Shown here: positions 1 through 7,418 of the stretch, piece after piece
Position numbering within the stretch: position 1 is the first letter of the stretch
Layout: every line of letters starts with the position of its first letter
Source: Nocardioides albus
Lineage (GTDB): Bacteria; Actinomycetota; Actinomycetes; Propionibacteriales; Nocardioidaceae
Direction of reading: 5' to 3'
Length of the DNA stretch: 33,237 bases
NCBI RefSeq assembly: GCF_014648255.1
Contig: NZ_BMQT01000014.1
Location: 107,262 to 140,498 of the forward strand
The notes under the pieces: generated by a model
Databases searched by the model: none
Seen by the model: the letters and a program-made list of their open reading frames with translations, nothing else
What the model was told of the DNA's origin: nothing
Program-made: the position numbers and the translations under genes

Positions 1-174
1 CCCCCCCCCCCCCCCGCACAAGGAGACCGTCGCCGATCGACCGTAGGGCTGGTCACATCCTCTGTCCATCGATCAGTCCAATCTGGATCGTTACCCGGTA
101 TCCAGGACAATCGGGATCGCACAGATTACGATCAGCCACCCCGCAGGGTATCCGGGTGATCCGGGGAGGACATC
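1..174. other. Window edge with poly-C run and non-coding leader
   Basis: The first 15 bases are all C, which looks like a sequencing or assembly edge rather than biology. The rest up to 174 holds no supportable gene. GGTATCC occurs twice (about 97-103 and 147-153) upstream of the LysR-type start, and a GGGGAGGA ribosome-binding site lies at 161-168. Confidence 0.5.
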
Positions 175-495
175 GTGCAAGTCGGCTACATTCAGGCGCT
201 TCTCGTCGCTGTCGAGGTCGGTTCCTTCACGCACGCCGCCCCGTTGCTGCATCTCTCATCGGGAAGCGCCGTCAGCAAGCAGATCAGGCAATTGGAGGCC
301 GAGCTGGGCATCACGTTGATCACTCGGAGCGATCGCCGGCTCCACCTGACTCCCGCGGGAGTCGAAGCACTCCCACACTTGGCAGCGATCGCAGCTGGTG
401 CCTTTGCGGTACAAGCAATCCGCTCGGCACGCCGAGACGCCGAGACGCCGAGACGCCGAGACCAATGTTTCCGTAACGTGATGTTGACCTGGTGA
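175..495 (+). pseudogene. LysR-type regulator, N-terminal HTH fragment
   Basis: The GTG start at 175 follows a strong GGGGAGGA site. Residues 1 to about 65 match the LysR-type winged helix-turn-helix: an AVEVGSFTHAA first helix, SGSAVSKQIRQLEAELG recognition region and a RRLHLTPAG wing. A full LysR regulator has about 300 residues with an effector-binding domain; this frame ends at 106 residues and its last 25 residues come from an 8-bp tandem repeat and unrelated sequence. The effector domain is therefore absent, and the gene is best read as a truncated remnant. It could still make a small DNA-binding protein because promoter, ribosome site and HTH look intact. No complete partner gene that it might regulate lies upstream in the window. 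Confidence 0.7.
431..462. repeat. Tandem repeat, four copies of GCCGAGAC
   Basis: The 8-bp unit GCCGAGAC is repeated four times without a break. The unit length is not a multiple of three, so copy-number change would shift the frame of the LysR fragment that runs through it. It sits just where LysR similarity stops. Confidence 0.85.
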
Positions 496-564
496 TCACC
501 ATTTGCAGCGTCACGGCTCAAGTGTTTCGCCATCACTGTCGGTGATCCCTGAGAAGGTGGGGCC

Positions 565-1656
565 ATGGAGATCTGGATCCTGGTCCTCGGCCTACTGATC
601 GGCCTGGTGCTCGGCGCCGTTCTCGGGGTGTTGTGGGTGCGTGCGCGGAGCGTCGGGACGGTCGCGGCAGGAATGGTGGACCAGGCCGAGGTGATGCAGG
701 GGCTCGACCGGCTCAGCGACCAGATGCAGCATCTCGACCGGGAGCGGGCGCGCTGGCAGGGGCAGTTCGAGACCGAGGTCGGGAGGCTGCAGACCGAGAC
801 CCGGTCGCTGTCGACCGCGCTGCGCAAGCCGCAGGTCAGAGGTCGGTGGGGCGAGATGCACCTGCGGCGCGCGGTCGAGCTCGCCGGCCTGGTCGACAAG
901 TGCGACTTCTCCGAGCAGGTCCATCTGGAGGACGGGCGGCTGCGCCCCGACCTGGTGGTTCACCTGTCCGGCAACAAGGAGCTGGTCGTCGACTCCAAGG
1001 TCCCCCTCGACGCCTATCTCGAAGCGGCGTCCGCGGACAACGAGGACGACTACCGTGCTCACCTGCGCAGACACACCGCCCAGCTGCGTACGCATGTGGA
1101 CCAGCTGGCCTCGAAGGCCTACTGGCGCTTCCTGGACGAGTCGCCCGAGTTCGTCGTGCTGTTCGTGCCTGCGGAGTCGTTCCTCTCGGCGGCGCTGGAG
1201 ACCGAACCCAGCCTGATCGAGTACGCCGCGGAGCGCCGAGTCGTCCTGGCCTCGCCGACGACGCTGATCGCGCTGCTGCGCACGGTGGCGCACGGTTGGT
1301 CTCACGAGGCGCTCGCCGAGCAGGCCCGGGAGATCCATCGCCTCGGCCGCGACCTGCACCAACGGCTCTCCACGATGTCGACCCACCTGGACGGGATCGG
1401 GCGCTCCCTCAACACCGCGGTCACTCGTTACAACCAGGCGATCGGCTCCTTCGACAATCGGGTCCTGGTGGCCGCCCGCCGTTTCAATGAACTATCGGTA
1501 ACCGACGAGGATCTCGAGACCCCGCGTCCCGTCGAGATCCGCGCCGTGGAGCGGTTGAGCAGCGCGCGCGAGGATGATCGGCGCGCCGCCGAGAATGAGG
1601 GTGTGCCGGGCCCTACCGTGGGTTCTGATACACAGGCTGCATACGAGAGATCGTGA
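565..1656 (+). CDS. rmuC: DNA recombination protein RmuC
   Basis: A 363-residue RmuC-family protein. RmuC is a predicted membrane-anchored nuclease-like factor that limits DNA inversions at short inverted repeats. Residues 3-25 form one hydrophobic segment (ILVLGLLIGLVLGAVLGVLWV), followed by a helical region to about residue 85. The conserved core then begins: RGRWGEMHLRRAVELAGL, LRPDLVVHLSGNKELVVDSKVPLDAYLEA, and FVVLFVPAESFLSAALE. This core resembles PD-(D/E)XK nuclease folds, with VDSKVPLD holding the expected acid and lysine. The length is within the family range. The ATG is preceded by a purine-rich GAAGGTGGGG stretch. The downstream DUF6542 gene begins 4 nt after the stop, so the two are probably co-transcribed. 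Confidence 0.92.
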   Translation: MEIWILVLGLLIGLVLGAVLGVLWVRARSVGTVAAGMVDQAEVMQGLDRLSDQMQHLDRERARWQGQFETEVGRLQTETRSLSTALRKPQVRGRWGEMHLRRAVELAGLVDKCDFSEQVHLEDGRLRPDLVVHLSGNKELVVDSKVPLDAYLEAASADNEDDYRAHLRRHTAQLRTHVDQLASKAYWRFLDESPEFVVLFVPAESFLSAALETEPSLIEYAAERRVVLASPTTLIALLRTVAHGWSHEALAEQAREIHRLGRDLHQRLSTMSTHLDGIGRSLNTAVTRYNQAIGSFDNRVLVAARRFNELSVTDEDLETPRPVEIRAVERLSSAREDDRRAAENEGVPGPTVGSDTQAAYERS

Positions 1657-1660
1657 CCCC

Positions 1661-2110
1661 ATGAGTCAGCGACAGCGCACCATCTGGGAGGAAGGACGCG
1701 AGTCCGGCCGCCATGTCGTCGCGCTCGGATCCGCCACCTCGCTAACGGTGACCTTCGTCGATCTGCTCATCGACGACCAGATTGGTCTCTTCTTCGATCT
1801 CACCTTCGTGGCGATCGCGCTGACCCTCGCGCTCATCGTCAGGCCCAGCGACTTCTTCGTGGTCGGCGTGCTCCCGCCGCTGATCATGCTCGGCATCTTC
1901 ATCCTGCTGGCCGCGACCCAGCCCGGGGCGATCGCCGATCCCGACGACGGATTCGTCCAAGCCGTGGTCAGCGGCCTCGGACACCACGCGATCAGTCTCT
2001 TCATCGGCTACGGGCTCTGCCTGGGCTGTCTGGTGATGCGCCGCCGCGTCCTGCGGCAGCGCGGCGAGACCCGCGACGAGGTCGAGCGCGAGCGCGCCCT
2101 CGCCTCCTGA
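1661..2110 (+). CDS. DUF6542-type membrane protein
   Basis: A 149-residue protein of unknown function that resembles actinobacterial DUF6542 proteins. A short polar N-terminus (MSQRQRTIWEEGRESGRHV) precedes hydrophobic segments at roughly residues 20-35, 40-62, 65-85 and 105-128, so a small integral membrane protein with about four helices is likely. The C-terminus is charged (RRRVLRQRGETRDEVERERA) and probably cytoplasmic. The ATG at 1661 was chosen over an in-frame upstream start at 1574 because the upstream start lies deep inside rmuC and 1661 begins 4 nt after the rmuC stop. It converges on the YciO/Sua5-type gene with only 4 nt between the stops. Confidence 0.7.
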   Translation: MSQRQRTIWEEGRESGRHVVALGSATSLTVTFVDLLIDDQIGLFFDLTFVAIALTLALIVRPSDFFVVGVLPPLIMLGIFILLAATQPGAIADPDDGFVQAVVSGLGHHAISLFIGYGLCLGCLVMRRRVLRQRGETRDEVERERALAS

Positions 2111-2114
2111 GCCG

Positions 2115-2744
2115 TCAGTCCATCGCGAGGAACCCGGAGACGTCGCCAGCGCCCTCGCGGATGATCTCAGGCTGGCCGTCGGACCAGTCGATGACCGTGG
2201 TCGGCTCGGCCGGGGTCTCACCGGCGTCGATCACGATGTCGACCTGATGGTCGAGCGCCTCCTTGACGTTCCAGCCGAAGACCTCCGGCTCGGTCTCACC
2301 CGGCAGGATCAGCGTCGAGGACAGCAACGGCTCACCGAGCTCCTCGAGGAGCGCCTGGACCACGGCGTGCTCGGGGATGCGTACGCCGACCGTCTTCTTC
2401 TTGGGATGCATCAGCCGGCGCGGGACCTCCGGGGTCGCCGGGAGGATGAAGGTGTAAGGCCCGGGGGTCGCGTGCTTGATGGCCCGGAAGGCGCTGTTGT
2501 CGACGTGGACCATCGTGCCGAGCTGCGCGAAGTCCTTGCAGATCAGCGTGAAGTGGTGGCGGTCGTCGAGACCGCGGATCCGCAGGATCCGGTCACGACC
2601 GTCCTTGTTGCCGATCCGCGAGCCGAGCGCGTAACCCGAGTCTGTCGGGTACGCGACCAGCTGATCGTCGCGCAGGGCATCGACGACCTGGCTGATCAGA
2701 CGGGACTGCGGGTTGTCAGGGTGTACGTCGAGAAATCGGGCCAC
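2115..2744 (-). CDS. Sua5/YciO/YrdC-family protein (YciO-like threonylcarbamoyl-AMP synthase homologue)
   Basis: A 209-residue protein of the Sua5/YciO/YrdC fold. TsaC/Sua5 members make L-threonylcarbamoyl-adenylate for tRNA t6A37; YciO members share the fold and their exact role is less clear. Visible family features are VAYPTDSGYALGSRIGNKDGRDRILRIRGL near residues 30-58, then a substrate pocket region HHFTLICKDFAQLG, then PGPYTFILPATPEVPRRL and KKKTVGVRIPEH. The PTDSGYALG form and total length look more like YciO than like the shorter TsaC. It starts with GTG. A TAGGGT hexamer ends 6 nt before that GTG, so the mRNA may be leaderless. Confidence 0.85.
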   Translation of the reverse strand: MARFLDVHPDNPQSRLISQVVDALRDDQLVAYPTDSGYALGSRIGNKDGRDRILRIRGLDDRHHFTLICKDFAQLGTMVHVDNSAFRAIKHATPGPYTFILPATPEVPRRLMHPKKKTVGVRIPEHAVVQALLEELGEPLLSSTLILPGETEPEVFGWNVKEALDHQVDIVIDAGETPAEPTTVIDWSDGQPEIIREGAGDVSGFLAMD

Positions 2745-2756
2745 CCCTCGACCCTA
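2745..2756 (-). promoter_or_regulatory. Predicted leaderless promoter of the YciO-like gene
   Basis: On the minus strand TAGGGT (2756-2751) is followed by exactly 6 nt and then the GTG start, so transcription would begin at or next to the start codon. Confidence 0.5.
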
Positions 2757-2799
2757 ACGCCCTGGGGCGGGGGTGGATCAAGAGGCGACGCGGTGCGCC

Positions 2800-3795
2800 C
2801 TAGCGAGCTGCGGCGGCCTTGAGGTCCTTGCGGAGCTCGGTGGGCAGCGCGAAGATCAGCGACTCCTCGGCACTCTTGTGGGCCGTGGCGTCCGGGAAGC
2901 CCCGGGCCTTGAGGAACTCGATGACGCCTTCGACCAGGTTCTCGGGCACGCTGGCTCCGGAGGTGACCGAGACGCTGCGAACGCCCTCCAGCCAGGACTC
3001 ATCGATCTCGCTGGCGTCGTCGACGCGGTAGGCGGACTTGGCGCCGGCCTCGAGGGCGACCTCGACGAGGCGAACCGAGTTGGAGGAGTTGCCGGAGCCG
3101 ACGACGATGACCAGGTCGCTGGCCGCGCCGATCTCCTTGACCGCCTGCTGACGGTTCTGGGTGGCGTAGCAGATGTCGTCGCTGGGCGGGTCGAGCAGCT
3201 CGGGGAACTTCACCCGGAGTGCGGCGACGGTCTCCATGGTCTCGTCCACCGAGAGGGTGGTCTGGGAGAGCCAGACGACCTTGGAGGGGTCGGGAACCTC
3301 GATGTTCGGTACGTCGCCGGGGCCCTCGACGAGCGTGGTCGCCTCCGGCGCCTCGCCCATGGTGCCCTCGACCTCCTCGTGACCGGCGTGGCCGATCAGC
3401 AGGATGCTGTAGCCCTCGCGCGCGAACCGCTTGGCCTCGAGGTGGACCTTCGTCACCAGGGGGCAGGTCGCGTCGATCGTCTTCAGCTCGCGCACGGCGG
3501 CGTCGGCGTGGACCGCCGGCGAGACGCCGTGAGCGGAGAAGACGACGGTCGCGCCGGAGGGGACCTCGTCGAGCTCGTTGACGAACACCGCGCCACGGTT
3601 GCGGAGGTCGTCGACGACGTGCTTGTTGTGCACGATCTCCTTGCGTACGTAGACCGGGGCACCATAGAGGTCCAGGGCCTGCTCCACGGTGATCACGGCC
3701 CGGTCCACGCCGGCGCAGTAACCGCGCGGCTCCGCGAGGAGGACAGCCTTCTCGTCGTCGGAGATCAGGCGTGGGGTGCCGAGGTCGATGCTCAT
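2800..3795 (-). CDS. ispH: 4-hydroxy-3-methylbut-2-enyl diphosphate reductase
   Basis: A 331-residue IspH (LytB), the last enzyme of the MEP isoprenoid pathway, which reduces HMBPP to IPP and DMAPP with a [4Fe-4S] cluster. The three cluster cysteines are visible: C27 in EPRGYCAGVDRAV, C111 in DATCPLVTKVH and C209 in DDICYATQNRQ. Other active-site stretches are IVHNKHVV (residues 55-61), VFSAHGVSP (85-93), GHAGHEEVEGTMGE (135-148) and VVGSGNSSNS. The protein is full length. A TAGACT hexamer 6 nt upstream of the ATG predicts a leaderless transcript, although GGAG also lies between them. It is divergent from xseA across a phased repeat array. Confidence 0.97.
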   Translation of the reverse strand: MSIDLGTPRLISDDEKAVLLAEPRGYCAGVDRAVITVEQALDLYGAPVYVRKEIVHNKHVVDDLRNRGAVFVNELDEVPSGATVVFSAHGVSPAVHADAAVRELKTIDATCPLVTKVHLEAKRFAREGYSILLIGHAGHEEVEGTMGEAPEATTLVEGPGDVPNIEVPDPSKVVWLSQTTLSVDETMETVAALRVKFPELLDPPSDDICYATQNRQQAVKEIGAASDLVIVVGSGNSSNSVRLVEVALEAGAKSAYRVDDASEIDESWLEGVRSVSVTSGASVPENLVEGVIEFLKARGFPDATAHKSAEESLIFALPTELRKDLKAAAAR

Positions 3796-3807
3796 GTCTC
3801 CAGTCTA
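3796..3807 (-). promoter_or_regulatory. Predicted leaderless promoter of ispH
   Basis: TAGACT on the minus strand (3807-3802) lies 6 nt before the ispH ATG. The 6-nt spacer GGAGAC could also act as a very close ribosome site. The hexamer sits just outside the repeat array. Confidence 0.5.
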
Positions 3808-3825
3808 GAGACCGTGTCTGAGAAC

Positions 3826-3950
3826 GCCGAGTCGGCTCGTCGTGACGCCCACCCCCGCCGAGTCGGCGCGTCATGACGCGCCGACTCGGCAGAGGAATCG
3901 GTCAGGACGAGCCGACTCGGCACGGATCTTGGTCAGGATGAGCCGACTCG
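3826..3950. repeat. 31-bp-phased array of five GCCGAGTCGGC-type sites
   Basis: Five copies of a roughly 21-bp unit (GCCGAGTCGGCKCGTCNTGAC) lie between ispH and xseA. Two run forward, beginning at 3826 and 3857. Three run in reverse, beginning at 3870, 3901 and 3932. Successive same-strand copies are 31 bp apart. The second forward and first reverse copies overlap to form a perfect 34-bp palindrome at 3857-3890. Each unit contains its own smaller inverted repeat (GCCGAnTCGGC). The last copy decays at its end, where the xseA -10 begins. Confidence 0.85.
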
Positions 3951-3957
3951 ACAGCAT

Positions 3958-3970
3958 TAGGGTGGCTGCC
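3958..3970 (+). promoter_or_regulatory. Predicted promoter of xseA
   Basis: TAGGGT (3958-3963) lies 7 nt before the ATG at 3971. This favours 3971 as the start and predicts a leaderless xseA mRNA. The repeat array would occupy the -35 region. Confidence 0.45.
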
Positions 3971-5218
3971 ATGGCCCTCGACACGTCCCCCGAGTCGCCC
4001 GCTCCGGTGCGGCAGATCGCTAACGCGATCGGCGGCTGGATCGACAAGCTCGGTGCGGTGTGGGTGGAGGGGCAGGTGGCCCAGATGAGCAGGCGGCCGG
4101 GGATGCAGACGGTCTTCCTGACGCTGCGCGACTCAGTGGCCGACATCTCGGTGCCGGTGACGTGCACCCGGTTCCTGCTCGACAGCCTCAATCCGCCGCT
4201 GGTCGAGGGCGCATCGGTGATCATCCACGCGAAGCCGTCCTACTACGCCAACCGCGGCACGCTGTCGCTCCAGGCCCGCGACATCCGTCCGGTCGGGCTC
4301 GGTGAGCTGCTCGCCCGGCTCGAGCAGCGCCGGCAGCTGCTGGCCGCGGAGGGGCTCTTCGCTGCCGAGCTCAAGCGGCCGCTCCCCTTCCTGCCGACCA
4401 CGGTCGGGCTGGTCACCGCCGCCAACTCGGCTGCCGAGCGGGACGTGCTCGAGAACGCGAAGCGACGGTGGCCGCGGGTGCGGTTCGAGGTGGCGTACGC
4501 GGCGATGCAGGGGACGCGCAGCGCTGCCGACGTCGTCGAGAAGCTGCAGCGGCTCGACCGCGACCCCGATGTCGACGTGATCGTCATCGCCCGCGGTGGC
4601 GGTTCGGTCGAGGACCTGCTTCCGTTCTCCGACGAGCACCTGATCCGGGCAGTGCACGCCGCTCGCACCCCGGTGGTCTCAGCGATCGGCCACGAGCCCG
4701 ACTCGCCACTGTTGGACCTGGCCGCCGACGTACGCGCCTCGACGCCGACCGATGCCGCCAAGCTCGTCGTGCCCGACGTGGTCGAGGAGCAGCGGATCGT
4801 CGCGACCGGCCGCGACCGGCTCCGCGGCGGGATCGCCGCCCTGATCCACCGCGAGCAGACGCTCCTGGACGCATTGCGCTCGCGGCCGGTGCTGGCCGAT
4901 CCGCGCTCGCTGATCGACGCCCGGCGCGACGAGGTCACCTCGCTGCGCGACCGCGCCCGACGCACCGTCGGGCACGCCCTCGACCGGGCTGCCGACGACA
5001 TCGGCCACCATCGTGCTCGCGCCCGCGCGCTCTCGCCGCTGGAGACGCTGAGACGGGGCTACGCCGTCGCCCAGGATGCCGACGGACACGTGCTCACCAG
5101 CGTCACCGACGCCGCCGAGGGCGCCACCGTCAGCATCCGCGTAGCCGACGGCCGCCTGGCCGCAACCATCACCTCGACCGAGAAGACTGAGCCCACCAAG
5201 GATGACGCCGATGACTGA
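3971..5218 (+). CDS. xseA: Exodeoxyribonuclease VII large subunit
   Basis: A 415-residue XseA, the catalytic subunit of exonuclease VII, which degrades single-stranded DNA from both ends. An N-terminal OB-fold (about residues 12-105) contains VWVEGQVAQMSRRPGMQTVFLTLRDS and the SYYANRGTLSLQARDI strand. The catalytic domain follows, with LPFLPTTVGLVTAANSAAERDVLENAKRRWP, VIVIARGGGSVEDLLPFSDEHLIRAV and TPVVSAIGHEPDSPLLDLAADVRASTPTDAAKLVVP. A long helical region precedes the C-terminal SPLETLRRGYAVAQD motif. The start at 3971 was preferred to 3842 or 3938 because the longer forms would translate the repeat array. It overlaps xseB. Confidence 0.96.
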   Translation: MALDTSPESPAPVRQIANAIGGWIDKLGAVWVEGQVAQMSRRPGMQTVFLTLRDSVADISVPVTCTRFLLDSLNPPLVEGASVIIHAKPSYYANRGTLSLQARDIRPVGLGELLARLEQRRQLLAAEGLFAAELKRPLPFLPTTVGLVTAANSAAERDVLENAKRRWPRVRFEVAYAAMQGTRSAADVVEKLQRLDRDPDVDVIVIARGGGSVEDLLPFSDEHLIRAVHAARTPVVSAIGHEPDSPLLDLAADVRASTPTDAAKLVVPDVVEEQRIVATGRDRLRGGIAALIHREQTLLDALRSRPVLADPRSLIDARRDEVTSLRDRARRTVGHALDRAADDIGHHRARARALSPLETLRRGYAVAQDADGHVLTSVTDAAEGATVSIRVADGRLAATITSTEKTEPTKDDADD

Positions 5219-5414
5219 GGACAGCGCCGACAAGAACCTCTCCTACGAGCAGGCCCGCGAAGAGCTGATCGACGTCGTACGCAGGCTCGAAGCCGGCGGC
5301 ATCACCCTCGAGGAGTCCCTGGCCCTGTGGGAGCGAGGCGAGAAGCTGGCCACGCTGTGCCAGGAGTGGCTCGACGGCGCTCGGAAGAAGATCGACGCCG
5401 CCATCCAGGACTGA
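5211..5414 (+). CDS. xseB: Exodeoxyribonuclease VII small subunit
   Basis: A 67-residue XseB, the small subunit that binds the coiled-coil region of XseA. The hallmark sequence LSYEQAREELIDVVRRLEAGGITLEESLALWERGEKLATLCQEWL is present. The ATG at 5211 overlaps the xseA stop (5216-5218) and has AAGG at 5198-5201 at good spacing. An in-frame ATG at 5202 would add three residues but would touch that ribosome site. The pair is plainly an operon. A large nested palindrome follows 6 nt after the stop. Confidence 0.93.
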   Translation: MTEDSADKNLSYEQAREELIDVVRRLEAGGITLEESLALWERGEKLATLCQEWLDGARKKIDAAIQD

Positions 5415-5419
5415 CCTCG

Positions 5420-5536
5420 CTGGTCGAGCCGCCGGAGCCGCTAGGCGGAGGCGTGTCGAGACCAACACGGTCCCCTCGGCGCTCGATGGGACCGTGTTGG
5501 TCTCGACACGCTCGCTGGCGCTCGCGGCTCGACCAG
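5420..5536. repeat. Nested-palindrome REP/BIME-like element
   Basis: The element has outer inverted arms CTGGTCGAGCCGC (5420-5432) and GCGGCTCGACCAG (5524-5536), and inner perfect 24-bp arms at 5451-5474 and 5488-5511 around a 13-nt loop. It fills the gap between the convergent genes xseB and DUF4245 and could work as a two-way terminator. A related copy lies inside thiO (22881-23007) and a 27-nt identical segment lies inside thiD (20225-20251), so it belongs to a dispersed family. Confidence 0.9.
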
Positions 5537-5545
5537 CGGCGGGCC

Positions 5546-6178
5546 CTACTTCAGGGGCTCGGTGGTGATGAGGGCCAGATAGTCGCGTACGTCGCCGTCC
5601 TTGGGACCCCAGAGCATCAGGGTCTGGCCGTCGACCTCGGTCGAGTAGCCGTTGTCGCCGTCCGAGTCGGACCACTCGGTCCAGGTGTCGGCGACGTCGG
5701 TCTCGATGGTGACCTCGTCGCCCTCCTTGGCCTGGGTGTCGACGTTCTTCTGGGCCAGCGCCTGAGCCGAGCGGGCGGAGAACTCCAGGCCGACGTAGGA
5801 GGTCTCGCCCTTGACGAACGACATGGTCCACGACGGCTCCTCGCCGCCCTGGTAGGACGGTTCGGTGTTGGCGTACCAGCCAGGGGGCAGCTCACGCGGG
5901 TAGACGACCTCGATGTCGGCGGCCTGGGCGCTGCGTACGGCGTCCGCCCAGTCGGCCTTGTAGGTCTTGTTGGCGCCGCTGACCTCACGCTCGACGTTGC
6001 CGCGCCACTGCACGATCAGCACGATCGGGACGACGAGGACGAGCAGGAAGATCATCGAACCGATGAGCGCGCCGAACGTACGCGGGTAGCTCCGCGCCGG
6101 GGTCTCCGGTTGCTCGCTCCCCGGCTGGTTCGACGGTTGGGCGGGCTGTTGCTGATCGGTGTCGCTCACGCCCTCCAT
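5546..6178 (-). CDS. DUF4245 domain membrane protein
   Basis: A 210-residue protein of the actinobacterial DUF4245 family, function unknown. The first 30 residues are polar and rich in Q, P and S. One transmembrane helix follows (FGALIGSMIFLLVLVVPIVLIVQW), and the remaining 150 residues, with VVYPRELPPGWYANT and SYVGLEFSARSAQA, should lie outside the membrane. Neighbours fit the usual actinobacterial order next to xseAB and glpX, though here a mod operon separates it from glpX. The start is uncertain: ATG at 6178 was used; GTG at 6169 (VSDTDQQQ) is also possible; an ATG at 6238 is less likely. Confidence 0.8.
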   Translation of the reverse strand: MEGVSDTDQQQPAQPSNQPGSEQPETPARSYPRTFGALIGSMIFLLVLVVPIVLIVQWRGNVEREVSGANKTYKADWADAVRSAQAADIEVVYPRELPPGWYANTEPSYQGGEEPSWTMSFVKGETSYVGLEFSARSAQALAQKNVDTQAKEGDEVTIETDVADTWTEWSDSDGDNGYSTEVDGQTLMLWGPKDGDVRDYLALITTEPLK

Positions 6179-6264
6179 GGTCCCACTCGACCGCGAACGC
6201 CGCGAAACCTGGACCAGTCGTTCCGCAGATGAGGACATATGGCGCGAGATTTCGCCGCAGATGC

Positions 6265-6276
6265 GATACTCCTCCA
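6265..6276 (+). promoter_or_regulatory. Predicted leaderless promoter of the mod operon
   Basis: GATACT (6265-6270) lies exactly 6 nt before the GTG at 6277, and no purine-rich ribosome site fits between them. Confidence 0.45.
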
Positions 6277-6666
6277 GTGACCACCTACCGCATCGCCGAA
6301 GCCGCCGATCTTCTCGGCGTCAGCGACGACACCGTGCGCCGCTGGGTCGAAGCGGGACGGATCGAAGCTGCCACGGAGAACGGCCGCGCGGTCATCGAAG
6401 GCACCGTCCTGGCCGGGCTCGCCTCAGAGCTGGCCGATGCCCCGGCCCCCGACCGGGCCAGAGCGGTCAGTGCCCGCAACCGGATGCTCGGGATCGTGAC
6501 CAGAACCACCATGGACACGGTGATGGCGCAGGTGGAGATGGTCTGCGGACCGTACCGGATCGTCTCGCTGATGAGCGCCGAGGCCGCCACCGAGCTCGGT
6601 CTGGAGCCGGGCGTCAGCGCGGTCGCATCGATCAAGTCGACCAACGTCGTCGTGGAGCGCCCATGA
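6277..6666 (+). CDS. HTH-TOBE protein, ModE-like molybdate sensor/regulator
   Basis: A 129-residue protein with two parts. Residues 1-55 form an excisionase/MerR-like DNA-binding helix-turn-helix (YRIAEAADLLGVSDDTVRRWVEAGRIEA). Residues 62-129 form a single TOBE/Mop domain (SARNRMLGIVTRTTMDTVMAQVEMVCGPYRIVSLMSAEAATELGLEPGVSAVASIKSTNVVVERP), a fold that binds molybdate or tungstate. It begins the molybdate operon and overlaps modA by ATGA. By context it senses cytoplasmic molybdate, either as an autoregulator or as a storage-type Mop protein with a helix-turn-helix. GTG at 6277 was chosen because an upstream ATG would add unconserved residues and would lie ahead of the predicted promoter. Confidence 0.85.
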   Translation: MTTYRIAEAADLLGVSDDTVRRWVEAGRIEAATENGRAVIEGTVLAGLASELADAPAPDRARAVSARNRMLGIVTRTTMDTVMAQVEMVCGPYRIVSLMSAEAATELGLEPGVSAVASIKSTNVVVERP

Positions 6667-7418
6667 TCATGACCCGCGGAATCGGTGCCGTCGTCGCGGT
6701 GGCGACCGCTCTCGCGCTCGCCGGCTGCGGGAGCTCCAGCGAGGGGTCGGAAGACCGGGAGCTGACCGTCTTCGCGGCGGCCTCACTGACCGACACGTTC
6801 ACCGAGTTGGCCGAGGAGTTCGAGAAGGACCACCCCGGCGTGAAGGTGACCATCAGCTTCGGTGGCTCCTCGGACCTGGTGGCCCAGATCGAGGACGGCG
6901 CGCCGGCGGACGTCTTCGCCTCGGCCGACACCAAGAACATGGACGAGCTCGACAACCTGGCCACCGACCCGCAGGACTTCGCCGCCAACACGCTCGAGAT
7001 CGCCACGCCGCCGGGCAACCCGGCCAAGATCACCGGCTTTCAGGATCTCGCCAAGGCCGGGACGAAGGTCTTGGTCTGCGCGGCCGAGGTCCCCTGCGGC
7101 AACGCGACCGCCCAGATGGAGGAGGAGACCGGCGTCGACATCGAGCCGGTCAGCGAGGAGCAGTCGGTCAGCGACGTACTCGCCAAGGTCACCTCCGGCG
7201 ACGCCGACGCCGGGGTCGTGTACGTCACCGACGTGACCGCCGCCGGCGACACCGTGACGGGCGTCGAGTTCGACGAGGCCGACCAGGTCGTGAACACCTA
7301 CCCGATCAGCACCATCGATGGCTCCGACGACGCCGACCTCGCCCAGGAGTTCGTCGACCTGGTGCTGAGCGAGACCGGACAGAAGGTCCTGACCGATGCC
7401 GGCTTCATCCAGCCCTGA
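6663..7418 (+). CDS. modA: Molybdate ABC transporter substrate-binding lipoprotein
   Basis: A 251-residue periplasmic-type binding protein. The N-terminus is a lipoprotein signal with lipobox ALAGC, lipid cysteine C22. Mature features match ModA: LTVFAAASLTDTFTELAEEFEKDHPGVKVTISFGGSSDLVAQIEDGAPADVFASADTKNMD, where the two ASADT/AAASL stretches form the oxyanion pocket, and SGDADAGVVYVTDV. Length fits the family. The ATG overlaps the stop of the HTH-TOBE gene and the reading frame runs 23 nt into modB, so translation is probably coupled. Confidence 0.93.
   Translation: MIMTRGIGAVVAVATALALAGCGSSSEGSEDRELTVFAAASLTDTFTELAEEFEKDHPGVKVTISFGGSSDLVAQIEDGAPADVFASADTKNMDELDNLATDPQDFAANTLEIATPPGNPAKITGFQDLAKAGTKVLVCAAEVPCGNATAQMEEETGVDIEPVSEEQSVSDVLAKVTSGDADAGVVYVTDVTAAGDTVTGVEFDEADQVVNTYPISTIDGSDDADLAQEFVDLVLSETGQKVLTDAGFIQP

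Noticed and set aside
1..15. Poly-C run as a phase-variable tract
   Set aside because: It is exactly at the window edge with no gene to control and is more likely an assembly artefact.
2773..3876. 367-codon open frame on the plus strand
   Set aside because: It is antisense to ispH, which has all its catalytic cysteines.
3826..3950. CRISPR-like repeat array (regular 31-bp spacing)
   Set aside because: The copies occur in both orientations, gaps are only about 10 bp, the units are internally palindromic, and no cas genes are nearby.
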